A DNA stretch of 64,000 bases, from NCBI GenBank assembly GCA_965243805.1, contig OZ251577.1, forward strand, positions 3,782,001-3,846,000, in the 5' to 3' direction. The notes below the pieces were generated by a model that did not search any database, was not told where the DNA came from, and worked only from the letters and a program-made list of their open reading frames with translations. Positions within the stretch are counted from its first letter, which is position 1. Each line of letters opens with the position of its first letter. The position numbers and the translations under genes are program-made. Below, piece by piece: positions 46,120 through 54,023 of the stretch. This DNA is from CATQHQ01 sp965243805. GTDB taxonomy: Bacteria; Gemmatimonadota; Gemmatimonadetes; Longimicrobiales; Gaopeijiaceae.

Positions 46120-47336
46120 GGTGCGCCCGCCTCACTGGGTGCGCCCGCCTCACTGGCCCGGGCGCCGGCCACCACCCGGACCCGGTCTCCCGCGGTCAGT
46201 CCCTGCTGACCCACCACGACCAGCCGCTCTCCCGCCTGGAGGCCGGACTCCAGCACGACCTCGTTCCCCTGGGCCGTCAGCACCTCCACCCGCCGCTCCT
46301 GGGCCGTGGCGTCGTCCCCCACCCCGTCCACCACGAACACCACGTACCCTTCCTCCATGGAGACCAGGGCTTGTTGCGGCACGACGACGGCGTCGGGCAC
46401 CTGGCGACGCACCACCGTGATCTCGGCGATCATCTCGGGCTTGATCACGCCGTTGGGGTTCGGCAGCACCAGCTCCACCGGGAAGGTTCGGTTCTCGCTG
46501 TCCACCGTGGCGCCCACGTACTCGATCTTGCCCTCGAAGCTCTCGCCTTCGAGCACGTCGAAGCTCACCGAGGTCGCCGCGCCGGGAGCCACGTCCAGCG
46601 CGTACCGCTCGGGCACGCCCGCCAGGATCTTCACCGTGTCCACCTGTACGATTCGGGCCACCGGCGTGCCGGGCGACACCATCGCGCCCACTTCCACCAT
46701 GCGGTCCTCCAGGAGTCCCGAGACCGGGGCCACGATCGTGGTCCGGGCCAAGCGCTCCTCGAGGGCCACCAAGCTGCCGTCCGCCTGGTCCGCCGCGTAC
46801 TTGGCCTCCAAGTAGCTCATCTCGGAGCCCACCTCGTCCTCTTCGTACAGCCTCTTGCGACGCTCCCAGACCTCCCGGGCCAGCTCCGCCTGCGCCTGGG
46901 CGGTGCGCACTTGGGCGGCTAGGATGCCGTCGTCGAGGCGCACGATCGCCTGGCCAGCGCGGACCGCCCCTCCCTTGTCGCGGACGATGCGCCGCACCAC
47001 TCCCGACTCCTCCGCGGAGACCATCACGTCGCGCCTCGCCTGCACCACGCCGGTCAGGCGCACGGTGCGGGTGAAGTCCCGGGGACGCACTTCCTCCACC
47101 TCCACGTTCACGATCCGGGCCGACGCCTGGGCGCTCTGGCCCGGCGACGGCGGGCCGGCGTCCGCGTCTTCCCTGCACGCTGCGATTCCCGCCGTCGCCG
47201 CCAGCAGCAGCGCAAGGGCTGCGCGCCCGCCTTCCCCTCCGCGCCCGCCTGCTCCTCCCGTCCCCGGCAACCCGTCCTCGATAGCGCTCATCTTCGTGCG
47301 ACCGTCCTCGTCGTTGGTTCGTGTCGTCCTTGTCAT
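46116..47336 (-). CDS. RND efflux periplasmic adaptor subunit (lipoprotein)
   Basis: 406 residues from ATG 47336, which overlaps the TolC-like stop as ATGA. A second in-frame ATG at 47291 would give a tighter lipoprotein signal (LLAATAGIAAC, lipobox Cys). The family core is visible: TVRLTGVVQARRDVMVSAEESGVV, helical hairpin EVWERRKRLYEEDEVG and LEERLARTTIVAPVSGLLEDRMVEVGAMV (lipoyl halves), then a barrel strand KPEMIAEITVVRR. It bridges the RND pump and the TolC-like channel. The C-terminus contains a duplicated SEAGAP from an 18-bp tandem repeat. Confidence 0.92.
   Translation of the reverse strand: MTRTTRTNDEDGRTKMSAIEDGLPGTGGAGGRGGEGGRAALALLLAATAGIAACREDADAGPPSPGQSAQASARIVNVEVEEVRPRDFTRTVRLTGVVQARRDVMVSAEESGVVRRIVRDKGGAVRAGQAIVRLDDGILAAQVRTAQAQAELAREVWERRKRLYEEDEVGSEMSYLEAKYAADQADGSLVALEERLARTTIVAPVSGLLEDRMVEVGAMVSPGTPVARIVQVDTVKILAGVPERYALDVAPGAATSVSFDVLEGESFEGKIEYVGATVDSENRTFPVELVLPNPNGVIKPEMIAEITVVRRQVPDAVVVPQQALVSMEEGYVVFVVDGVGDDATAQERRVEVLTAQGNEVVLESGLQAGERLVVVGQQGLTAGDRVRVVAGARASEAGAPSEAGAP
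46121..46156 (-). repeat. Perfect 18-bp tandem duplication at the adaptor end / RND start
   Basis: GTGCGCCCGCCTCACTGG occurs at 46121-46138 and 46139-46156, encoding the repeated SEAGAP end of the adaptor immediately before the permease GTG start (46119). Confidence 0.95.
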
Positions 47337-48931
47337 CGGGCGCCGGACCCGCTCGGCCCGGCCACATCCACCATCGGCACCCGTCCCGAAGCCTCGTCGA
47401 GGCGCGCGCGCGCCGCCAAGTAGTCGTACACCGCTTGGGCGTAGTTGAACTCGCTCTGGCGCAACGCCACTTCGGCGTCGGTTCGCTCCAGCTGGCTACT
47501 CACGCCCTCGGCATACTGGGCCGACGCGATCTCGTACCCCCGGCGCGCCTGCGCCACCGCCTTGCGCTGGCCAGCCGCCCGCGCCCCGGCCTCTCGCACC
47601 TGGTCCGCCAAGTTGCGAAGCTCGACCTCCGCTCGATCCGAAGCGACCCGGGTCTGTATCTCCGCTTGGCGAAGGGCGGCGCGACGCTGGGCGATCCGGG
47701 CGTTGCGGCTGAACCCGGAGAATATGGGGAAGCTGACCCGCAGGCCCAGCTGCTTCGTGGAGCCGCGCTGCATGCTGGTCCCGAAGAAGTCCGGGCTTCC
47801 GTTCTGCTGGGCCGCCAAGCCGTAGTGGCCGAACGCCGTGACCGTCGGGAGGTACCCCGCCTGCTCGACCCGCAGTTCCGCCTGCCGAAGACTCTCGGTG
47901 ATCTCGAGCTGGAGCACGTCCGACCGGAAGCCGATGCCGGCGGCCACGAGCTCCGGCGCAGGTTGCGCTCCCTCCGTCGGAGCAATCAGGCCTTCGCGCG
48001 CGCCCGCAAAGTTGAGGATGTCCCGGTTGGCCGGGGAGTTGGCGGCCAAGTCCTCCAAGTCGATCCGGGCCAAGTCGCCGGCCACCACCAGCTCCGCCTC
48101 CGAGTCCATGTCCAGCTCGGTGGCCAGCGCGCGCCGATTCGCCGTCAGACGGTTCCGCGCCCGCCCCAGCGTCGGCTCCAGGTTGGCCAGCTCCACCTCC
48201 AGGCGAAGCTCGTCGTACTCCGCCGCCAAGCCGGCGTCCACCATCGCCCGGGTCTCCTCCAGCGACTGGCGCACCCGCTCCAGCGAGTTCGTCGCGAGGC
48301 GGACGTCCTCCTGGGCAAGCAGAAGGTCGTAGAAGGCGATCCGCACCCTCGTGACCACCTGCTGCGTTCGGCCTCGGAGCGCCTCCCGCTGCAAGCCCCG
48401 GTAGCGGCCCGCGGCGCCCACGCCGGCGAAGATGTCGGGGTCCAAGAGCGACTGCTCCGCGTCCACGGAGAGGTTCCAAAGGTTGTCCCCGGCGAACTGG
48501 ACCGGTATGAAGTCGCCCTCGGCGGCGTTGGGATCGAAGATCTGCGCGGGCAGGAAGCTGACCTGCGGCGCCACGTTCCTGGTGAAGGAGCCGGAGAACT
48601 CCAGGCTCGGGTAGAGTCCGCTCCACGCCTCCGAGACCTGGCCCCCGGCCAGCGCCACCTGGTAGCCCGCGTCCAGGATGTCCCGGTTGCGCTCCAGCGC
48701 CACGGCCACGATGCGGCTCAGGGTCGCGGGGCCGTCCCCCAGGTCGGGAGCGCGTCCTGGCTGCCCTTGCCGCGCCGCATCCCGCTGGACCGCGGCCGGC
48801 ATCGCGCCGGCACCCGCCGCCGGTTCCGCCGACGCGAGCGTCCCAGCGAGTGCAAGAACGGCCACCCAAGCCGCTCGCATGGCCCGTCCGCCCTCTCCGT
48901 ATCCGTGCATGTGCGCTTCCCGCTCGTGCAT
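47333..48931 (-). CDS. TolC-family outer-membrane efflux protein
   Basis: About 532 residues if started at ATG 48931 (AAAGG 6 nt upstream); in-frame ATGs at 48910 and 48880 are alternatives. Signal peptide VLALAGTLASAEPAAGA. Two OEP repeats: LSRIVAVALERNRDILDAGYQVALAGGQVSEAWSGLYPSL and the second-half LRQAELRVEQAGYLPTVTAFGHYGL, with long coiled-coil helices (LRLEVELANLEPTLGRARNRL; AAGQRKAVAQARRGYEIASAQYAEG). It forms the exit duct for the RND pump. First gene of the efflux operon and divergent from the cold-shock gene; no local regulator gene is present. Confidence 0.93.
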   Translation of the reverse strand: MHEREAHMHGYGEGGRAMRAAWVAVLALAGTLASAEPAAGAGAMPAAVQRDAARQGQPGRAPDLGDGPATLSRIVAVALERNRDILDAGYQVALAGGQVSEAWSGLYPSLEFSGSFTRNVAPQVSFLPAQIFDPNAAEGDFIPVQFAGDNLWNLSVDAEQSLLDPDIFAGVGAAGRYRGLQREALRGRTQQVVTRVRIAFYDLLLAQEDVRLATNSLERVRQSLEETRAMVDAGLAAEYDELRLEVELANLEPTLGRARNRLTANRRALATELDMDSEAELVVAGDLARIDLEDLAANSPANRDILNFAGAREGLIAPTEGAQPAPELVAAGIGFRSDVLQLEITESLRQAELRVEQAGYLPTVTAFGHYGLAAQQNGSPDFFGTSMQRGSTKQLGLRVSFPIFSGFSRNARIAQRRAALRQAEIQTRVASDRAEVELRNLADQVREAGARAAGQRKAVAQARRGYEIASAQYAEGVSSQLERTDAEVALRQSEFNYAQAVYDYLAARARLDEASGRVPMVDVAGPSGSGAR

Positions 48932-49062
48932 GGTGCCTTTATTGTGGGACCGCCGCCCGTCCGCCACGAACGTCAAATCTAGTGGAATGCGCCGCGGAGC
49001 GTGGAGTGCGGCGAGCCGGCCGACGACGGCCACGGTTGACGCCCCTGCCCATCGTCGTTTAC

Positions 49063-49091
49063 GTTTCATGGTTGGCGTTGTCCACTACAAT
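49063..49091 (+). promoter_or_regulatory. Possible promoter of the cold-shock gene
   Basis: TACAAT (49086-49091) is a 5/6 match to a -10 box; the -35 at 16-17 bp (around GTTTCAT) is weak. It would give a leader of about 78 nt before the csp ATG. Confidence 0.35.
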
Positions 49092-49175
49092 CGGGGCACG
49101 AGGCCCCCAGAAACGCCGAACGGCTTCGGTCGCAAGAACGGGAGCCGCGCAACATGCAGAGTGGAGGAGCAGAGG

Positions 49176-49397
49176 ATGCGGACCACGGGAACCGTAAAGT
49201 GGTTCAACGACGCAAAGGGCTTCGGGTTCATCAGCCCCGAGGCAGGAGACCGGGACTGTTTCGTCCACTACTCGGCGATCTCCGGTGAGGGATTCCGGAG
49301 TCTTTCCGAGGGCGAGCGCGTCGAGTTCGACCTGGTCGACGGCCCCAAAGGACCGGCAGCGGAGAACGTGATCCGCGTCGGGGCGGCGATGGCCTAA
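49176..49397 (+). CDS. cspA: Cold-shock domain protein (CspA family)
   Basis: 73-residue single-stranded nucleic-acid-binding protein. RNP1 KGFGFISPE and RNP2 as CFVHYSAI are present, in the standard GTVKWFNDAKGFGFI frame. GGAGGAG upstream of the ATG at 49176 sets the start; the reading frame is open further upstream but lacks homology. A strong hairpin follows the gene. Monocistronic, divergent from the TolC-like gene. Confidence 0.95.
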   Translation: MRTTGTVKWFNDAKGFGFISPEAGDRDCFVHYSAISGEGFRSLSEGERVEFDLVDGPKGPAAENVIRVGAAMA

Positions 49398-49465
49398 AGC
49401 CCGAGCCCGGCTAGCCGTGGCGGTCGGGCCGCTGCTCCCGCAAGCGCGTCCGCCAAGTCACCCTT

Positions 49466-49501
49466 CGACGGCCAGCGGTCTTCACCGACCGCTGGCCGTC
49501 G
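49466..49501. terminator. 15-bp perfect hairpin after the cold-shock gene
   Basis: CGACGGCCAGCGGTC, loop TTCACC, GACCGCTGGCCGTCG, followed on the plus strand by only TTG before GC-rich sequence. It is the most stable inverted repeat seen outside the rRNA leader and lies between the convergent csp and the gene at 49586. Likely a terminator for csp and perhaps both directions, though without a long U-run. Confidence 0.6.
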
Positions 49502-49585
49502 TTGCGTACGGAGCCCTACTCCGGCCCGCCCACGCCGTTTTGCGACCCCCCTGGCCCAGGGCCGGCTAGGGCCTGCTGGGCCTGG

Positions 49586-50098
49586 CTAGGGGGATTGCTC
49601 GAAGAAGACGGCCTGCCAGCGCTCCGAAGCCGGCCCCTCCCACCGCCCCGCCCTCAGTTGCCCCAGCTCGGTGATGGAGTTGTCGAACACCACGGTGTCG
49701 GGAGTCGCCCCTCCCCCACGCGCCAGCCGGCGAAACTCCGGGCGGGACGCCCACTGGACAGCACCGTCGCCGTCCCTGTACCACACCGCCTCGTTGCCGA
49801 GGAAGCGCGGCGCCCCCGGCGTGCCTCCCGCCGCCGCATCCTGTAGGGCTCGCACCAGGGCGTCCACGGAGCACCCGCTGGGCGGCGCGGCATCTTGGTC
49901 CACGCCCACGATCAGGAACCGGTGGCAGCACCAATCGCGTGCGGCCGGCAGGGGAGTGCCGTGGGCGGTCCAGCCGTCCAGGAAACGGTCCACGGTCGCC
50001 AGCAGCGCGGCCGCGTCTTCTCCCCGCACCTCCTGCTCCGCCCCGAAGATCCAGATCCGGGCGCTGTCGGGGAGCCGGTCCAGCCCCGGCAGCCTCAC
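49586..50098 (-). CDS. Conserved cytosolic protein (family often mislabelled ABC transporter ATPase)
   Basis: 170 residues, no signal peptide or membrane helix. RIWIFGAEQEVRGEDAAALLATVDRFLDGWTAHGTPL, HRFLIVGVDQDAA-PPSGCSVDALVRALQ and the late FDNSITELGQLRAG match, from memory, a small family common in Bacteroidota under that misleading name. It has no Walker motifs. Function unknown. The GTG start at 50098 overlaps the stop of the AI-2E-type permease as GTGA, so they are co-translated. It closes the five-gene run from 53851. Confidence 0.65.
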   Translation of the reverse strand: MRLPGLDRLPDSARIWIFGAEQEVRGEDAAALLATVDRFLDGWTAHGTPLPAARDWCCHRFLIVGVDQDAAPPSGCSVDALVRALQDAAAGGTPGAPRFLGNEAVWYRDGDGAVQWASRPEFRRLARGGGATPDTVVFDNSITELGQLRAGRWEGPASERWQAVFFEQSP

Positions 50099-51270
50099 GT
50101 CGGCACCGTCGCAGCGTCCGTCGGCGGCGGCACCGTCGCGGCCGGATCGACACCAGTCTCACGGGCCGCCTCACTCTCCGCCGAGCCGTCCTGGGGCGGG
50201 TTCTTGTCCAGCAGCACCGCCACCCACTTCAGGTCCTTGGTGTTCTCGGTCATGATCTTGGCGACCATGGTCAGGGGAACCGACAGCAGGGCGCCGACCG
50301 GTCCCCACAGCCACCCCCAGAAGACCAGGGAGAGCACCACCACGAGGGTGGAGAGGCCCAGTCGCCGCCCCATCAGCGTCGGCTCCAGCCAGTTCCCGAA
50401 CACCACGTTGACCGCCAGGTAGCCCAAACCCACGACGATCGTCCTCTGTAGGTCGAAGCCGGCGATCGCCGACCCTGCCGCGTCGAAGTCGACGAACGCC
50501 AGCACCAGCGCAGGCACCGACGCGATCACCGAACCGATCGTGGGCACGTAGTTGAGCACGAACGCGATCAGCCCCAGCAAGAGCGGCGAGTCCAAGCCCA
50601 TCGACCACGTCCACAGCCCCAGCAGCAGGCCCGTGCCCAAGCTCACCAGCGTCTTGATGACCAAGTAGCCCTGCACCTCCTCTACGATATTGGCCAGACG
50701 CTCGTCGGAGGCCAAACGGTCGCCGGTCACGGCCCGAAGCTTGGCGGGAAAGACGGCGGCCTCGCCCAGCGCGAAGGCGAGGATCAGGAAGACCAGGAAG
50801 GTGGCGGTGACGAAGGAGAGCGCCCGTGTGAAGGTGCCTCCCGCCACGGCCAGCAGGTACTGGTTGAAGAAGCTCTGGATGTTGTCCCGGACGCTCTCCA
50901 GGGCAGGCTGCACCGGCGCCCACTCTTCCAGCACGAGGAAGACCGAGTTCTCGACCTGGCTGAGGAGCGCGCTGCCGTAGGCCGGGCCCAGCGCCTGAAG
51001 CTCCGCGAGCTGCTGGCTGGCGAGCAGGATCACCAGTCCGAAGACCGTCGCCACCCCGAGCACAGTCAGCAGGATCGCCACGGGCGTGGGAATCCGCCTC
51101 TTTCTCAGCCACAGCACGACGGGAAGGCTGATCACCGCCAGGAACGCGGCGACGGCGAAGGGAATGGCGATCGGCTGGGCTAGGCGCAACCCGTGGACCA
51201 ACACCACCATCACCGCGAGGGTGAAGAGAAGACGGAGGCCGGGCGTCTCCTCCATCTGGCCGAACGGCAT
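50095..51270 (-). CDS. AI-2E family (TqsA/PerM-like) permease
   Basis: 391 residues with about 8 membrane helices: LLFTLAVMVVLVHGLRLAQPIAIPFAVAAFLAVI, TPVAILLTVLGVATVFGLVILLAS, and the family block LIAFVLNYVPTIGSVIASVPALVLAF and WLEPTLMGRRLGLSTLVVVLSLVFWGWLWGP-type segment. Members export small molecules or act in Na+/H+ exchange; the AI-2 name is historical. It lies 22 bp after a secreted plug-domain gene. The C-terminal 35 residues are a polar Pro/Thr-rich tail. Confidence 0.9.
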   Translation of the reverse strand: MPFGQMEETPGLRLLFTLAVMVVLVHGLRLAQPIAIPFAVAAFLAVISLPVVLWLRKRRIPTPVAILLTVLGVATVFGLVILLASQQLAELQALGPAYGSALLSQVENSVFLVLEEWAPVQPALESVRDNIQSFFNQYLLAVAGGTFTRALSFVTATFLVFLILAFALGEAAVFPAKLRAVTGDRLASDERLANIVEEVQGYLVIKTLVSLGTGLLLGLWTWSMGLDSPLLLGLIAFVLNYVPTIGSVIASVPALVLAFVDFDAAGSAIAGFDLQRTIVVGLGYLAVNVVFGNWLEPTLMGRRLGLSTLVVVLSLVFWGWLWGPVGALLSVPLTMVAKIMTENTKDLKWVAVLLDKNPPQDGSAESEAARETGVDPAATVPPPTDAATVPT

Positions 51271-51292
51271 CGCTATGTCGGGTCTCCCGGGG

Positions 51293-52141
51293 TCAGCAGA
51301 CGATGGGGAGGAGCGGTCGGGGATTGCTGGCCGTCCCCTCGGAGTAGGCGATGGTGTAGACCCGAATCTGGGCGCATCCGCGGATCACCTCCACACGGTA
51401 CACTTCGGTGGTCGGGAGCGTCGCCAGCTCCTGCACTCCGCCGAACGCCGGCGCGTCGTCGATGAACACTTTGGGGCGCTGAGGCGTGACGCCCCGGGTG
51501 CGGATGCAGTCTCGCTGGCGCGTGAAGACCGAGCCCGAGGCTCCGTCGAAGCACGGCACGAACGAGAAGCCCGGGCGGCTGTCCAGGTAGTCCGCGACGT
51601 TCAGGTCCGGCGAGAACCTGAGGTCGGTCTCCGTATGGGTGTTCGACGAGAAGGGCACGCTGCGCAGCCGACTTTCCAGGCGGTCCACGTAGACTTCGAT
51701 GCCTTCGAGCACCAGGGGCTTGGGGATCAGCGCGACCTCGACGAAGAGGCCGTCCTGAATGTCCAGCACCTGCGCCAGCTCTGCGTACCCGAGCCGCGAC
51801 ACCGCGACTTCGCTGGGTCCCGTGGGCACGTCGGAGATGCTGAAGCGTCCCGACTCGTCGGTCACGCCCGCGATCGTCGACCCGTCCGGCTTGCGCGCGT
51901 CCGGCAAGACGATCAGCGCGCCTGACACGGGCTGCCCCAAGTACGTGTCCACCACCTGACCGGCGAAGACGACCTGCTCCTGGGCGCTCGCCTCCACTGC
52001 CGCGCTCGTTGCGACTACGCCAGCCGCCACGACAACCGCCGCGACAGCAGCCCCGACGCCGAGGAGGACCGTACGTAGACGGGCAAGGACCGTACGGGGG
52101 CAGGCAAGGACCGTCCGGAAGCAGGCAATCAAGCGGACCAT
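51293..52141 (-). CDS. Secreted carboxypeptidase-regulatory-like plus plug-like protein (B)
   Basis: 282 residues. The signal region has a triplicated RTVLA-type N-terminus and a hydrophobic core (GAAVAAVVVAAGVVATSAA) ending near ASAQE. A CarboxypepD_reg-like beta-sandwich (FAGQVVDTYLGQPVSGALIVLPD, GRFSISDVPTGPSEVAVSRLGY) is followed by a TonB-plug-like segment (VADYLDSRPGFSFVP, PKVFIDDAPAFGG, LATLPTTEVYRVEVIRG). No beta-barrel follows, so it is not a TonB receptor. It resembles protein A at 52715. Function unknown; probably periplasmic or surface. It lies 7 bp after the peroxiredoxin gene. Confidence 0.7.
   Translation of the reverse strand: MVRLIACFRTVLACPRTVLARLRTVLLGVGAAVAAVVVAAGVVATSAAVEASAQEQVVFAGQVVDTYLGQPVSGALIVLPDARKPDGSTIAGVTDESGRFSISDVPTGPSEVAVSRLGYAELAQVLDIQDGLFVEVALIPKPLVLEGIEVYVDRLESRLRSVPFSSNTHTETDLRFSPDLNVADYLDSRPGFSFVPCFDGASGSVFTRQRDCIRTRGVTPQRPKVFIDDAPAFGGVQELATLPTTEVYRVEVIRGCAQIRVYTIAYSEGTASNPRPLLPIVC
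52061..52123 (-). repeat. 21-bp x3 tandem repeat in the signal region of plug protein B
   Basis: Units 52061-52081, 52082-52102 and 52103-52123 share GGCAAGGACCGT at similar spacing and encode RTVLACP / RTVLARL / RTVLLGV just after the start codon. Confidence 0.85.
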
Positions 52142-52148
52142 CGCCGGC

Positions 52149-52655
52149 TCATTCCAGCTGTCGGACCGCCTCCACTTCTCGGACCGCCTCCACGATCTCG
52201 TCGAAGGGAGGCAACACGCCGGGGTCGTCGCTTCGCCAACTCCAGTGTATCCGCCCCTCGTGGTCCACCACGAAGACCGAGCGCTTGGCCACGCCGCGCA
52301 GGCCGAAGAAGTCGTCCTGCAGGACTCCGTAGGCCCTGGCCGCCTCCTTGTTGAAGTCGGAGAGGACGGGGAACGGGACGCCCATCTCCTCGGCCCACTT
52401 CTGGTTGACGAACGGCGAGTCGATGCTGATCCCGAACACCTTGGCACCCAGCTCGCCCCACGTGCTCCAGTTCTCGGAGACGTGACAGAGTTCCTCGGTG
52501 CAGGTGCTGGAGAACGCCAGGGGCACGAACATCAGCACCACTGGGGCGCCCCGCTGGTCGGAGAGGGCGACGGGCTCCTGGCCCAGCGCCGAGAGGAGGG
52601 CGAAGTCGGGCGCCAATGCGCCTCGGGCAAGGTCGGTCCGCGCAAGATCGGTCAT
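52149..52655 (-). CDS. AhpE-like peroxiredoxin
   Basis: Thiol peroxidase of 168 residues. The peroxidatic cysteine is in VPLAFSSTCTEELC (C52, with a second Cys at 57), matching the AhpE/1-Cys pattern PxAFTxxC with T to S. Then VFGISIDSPFVNQKWAEEMGVPFPVLSDF and RSVFVVDHEGRIHW. The ATG at 52655 is followed by a duplicated TDLAR. No signal peptide, so cytosolic. It lies between two secreted plug-like proteins in one run, an odd context for a cytosolic antioxidant. Confidence 0.92.
   Translation of the reverse strand: MTDLARTDLARGALAPDFALLSALGQEPVALSDQRGAPVVLMFVPLAFSSTCTEELCHVSENWSTWGELGAKVFGISIDSPFVNQKWAEEMGVPFPVLSDFNKEAARAYGVLQDDFFGLRGVAKRSVFVVDHEGRIHWSWRSDDPGVLPPFDEIVEAVREVEAVRQLE
52624..52653 (-). 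repeat. 15-bp tandem duplication (TDLAR) at the peroxiredoxin start
   Basis: CGGGCAAGGTCGGTC (52624-52638) and CGCGCAAGATCGGTC (52639-52653), two mismatches, covering codons 2-11. Confidence 0.8.
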
Positions 52656-52714
52656 GGTAGTCAACCTAACCGCAGGGGGAAGGCGCCGCCTACTTTCGTG
52701 CCGGACACGCCGCC

Positions 52715-53851
52715 CTACCTTCGGCGTCCGTGTCGGGTCCAGATGAGGACGGCCCCGCAATCGCTCCCGGTGGCGAAGCGCATGGGCGTTCTCGCTCCCC
52801 AGTACACTTCCGCCAGCTCGATCCACTCCGGCGCGATCTGGTCGATGTCCACCGAGCCCTCGATGTCCGCGTGCCACTCGACCCCGTCCACCCACACGGT
52901 CAGGGGGCACCCTCGGGCGTAGAGCACGGCTCGAGACGGGAAGCCGATCAATCTGCCCTCCCGGCGCACCTCCAGCCCTGGAACGTGCACGAGGGCGTCG
53001 GAGAGCCGGTGCGACGCCTGCCGCTCGATCGCCTCTCTGGTGAGCACCCGGTTTGCGATGCCGCGCTCCAGCCGGTCGTAGACGCCGTGCGCCTCCATCA
53101 GGGGCGAGCGCACCTCGACCAGGATCGGTTCCAGCTCGATCGCCTCCACGGCCATCCTCACCTCCACCGCCGTGGTGCGCCCCGGGTGCAGCACGACGGG
53201 CTCGGTGCGGGTGGCGTATCCGATCATCTCCACCGTCACCTGGGTCAGCACCGGGGCGAGGTCGTCGAACGCGGCCGCACCACGGACGTTGGTGGGTCGA
53301 GCCGCGCCGGAGAGCAACGACACCGCCGCGCCTTCGATGGGCTGCTGCGTGTCCGCGTCGGCGACTTGGACCACGAGACGAGCGGCGGCCGAGGGGTCGT
53401 CCGGGGCGGACCGCACCATGTCGAGGAAAAAGTCCCCTGGACGCAACACGCTGAAGTCGCCTCGCAACGTCTCGTAGCCGCTTCGGCGCACGACGAGCTC
53501 GTAGTCGCCCACGGCGGCCTCGAAGGATGCCTGCCCGTTCAGGTCGGTCACGTGGCGCGTTGCGACCCCGGCCAGCGACACCACGGCACCGGCCAGCGAC
53601 TCCCCCGTCTCGGCGTCCAGCACGTGGGCGGTGATCCGGACCGGCCCGGGGTTCTCCGCCGAGTCCTGGGCGCGGGCCGCAGGCGGGACGCCGACCGACG
53701 AGAACACGGCCGCAACGGCCGTCGCGAGCACAGCCGACCTGGCGACGGTGCGTCGAGCCGACCTGGCGACGGACCGCCCAGCCGACCGAGCGTCCGAGCG
53801 TCCGCCCGACCGGGCAACGGACCGCCCGCCGATCATCAGAGTTGCCAGCAT
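52715..53851 (-). CDS. Secreted carboxypeptidase-regulatory-like plus plug-like protein (A)
   Basis: 378 residues from ATG 53851 (GGGAGG 6 nt upstream). A repetitive basic N-region (RSVARSGGRSDARSAGR), then a hydrophobic core ending near AARAQ. Two successive CarboxypepD_reg-like domains (ITAHVLDAETGESLAGAVVSL; LVVQVADADTQQPIEGAAVSLL) and a plug-like C-terminal domain (REAIERQASHRLSDALVHVPGLEV, LTVWVDGVEW, ending GAVLIWTRHG). No TonB barrel. It resembles protein B at 51293; the pair flanks a peroxiredoxin. Head of a five-gene run and divergent from the DUF1592 gene. Confidence 0.7.
   Translation of the reverse strand: MLATLMIGGRSVARSGGRSDARSAGRSVARSARRTVARSAVLATAVAAVFSSVGVPPAARAQDSAENPGPVRITAHVLDAETGESLAGAVVSLAGVATRHVTDLNGQASFEAAVGDYELVVRRSGYETLRGDFSVLRPGDFFLDMVRSAPDDPSAAARLVVQVADADTQQPIEGAAVSLLSGAARPTNVRGAAAFDDLAPVLTQVTVEMIGYATRTEPVVLHPGRTTAVEVRMAVEAIELEPILVEVRSPLMEAHGVYDRLERGIANRVLTREAIERQASHRLSDALVHVPGLEVRREGRLIGFPSRAVLYARGCPLTVWVDGVEWHADIEGSVDIDQIAPEWIELAEVYWGARTPMRFATGSDCGAVLIWTRHGRRR
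53731..53826 (-). repeat. 24-bp x4 tandem repeat in the signal region of plug protein A
   Basis: Four 24-bp units (53731, 53755, 53779, 53803) sharing GCCGACC-G-GC-ACGG positions; the first two differ at only five or six sites. It encodes RS(V/D)ARS-type 8-residue units. Confidence 0.8.
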
Positions 53852-53981
53852 CCCGGACCTCCCGCCGAATCGCACTCCATAGTAAGCGTTCGGTACCCGG
53901 CGGCGCCACCGGTCTTCCGCGAGGGGAGATCGCCCTGGCACCGCACTACGGTTGGCCCTGGCGCCGCACTCGTGCTCATTG

Positions 53982-53987
53982 TATACT
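53982..53987 (+). promoter_or_regulatory. Possible -10 box of the DUF1592 gene
   Basis: TATACT (5/6) within the AT-rich patch ATTGTATACTGTAAG, 37 bp upstream of the ATG at 54024. No good -35 at 16-18 bp. Confidence 0.3.
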
Positions 53988-54023
53988 GTAAGAAGTCAAT
54001 CGCTTGTCCGGGAGGACGCGGGT

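Noticed and set aside
51293..53851. Two TonB-dependent receptors
   Set aside because: Plug-like domains are present but there is no 22-stranded barrel; lengths of 282 and 378 residues are far too short.
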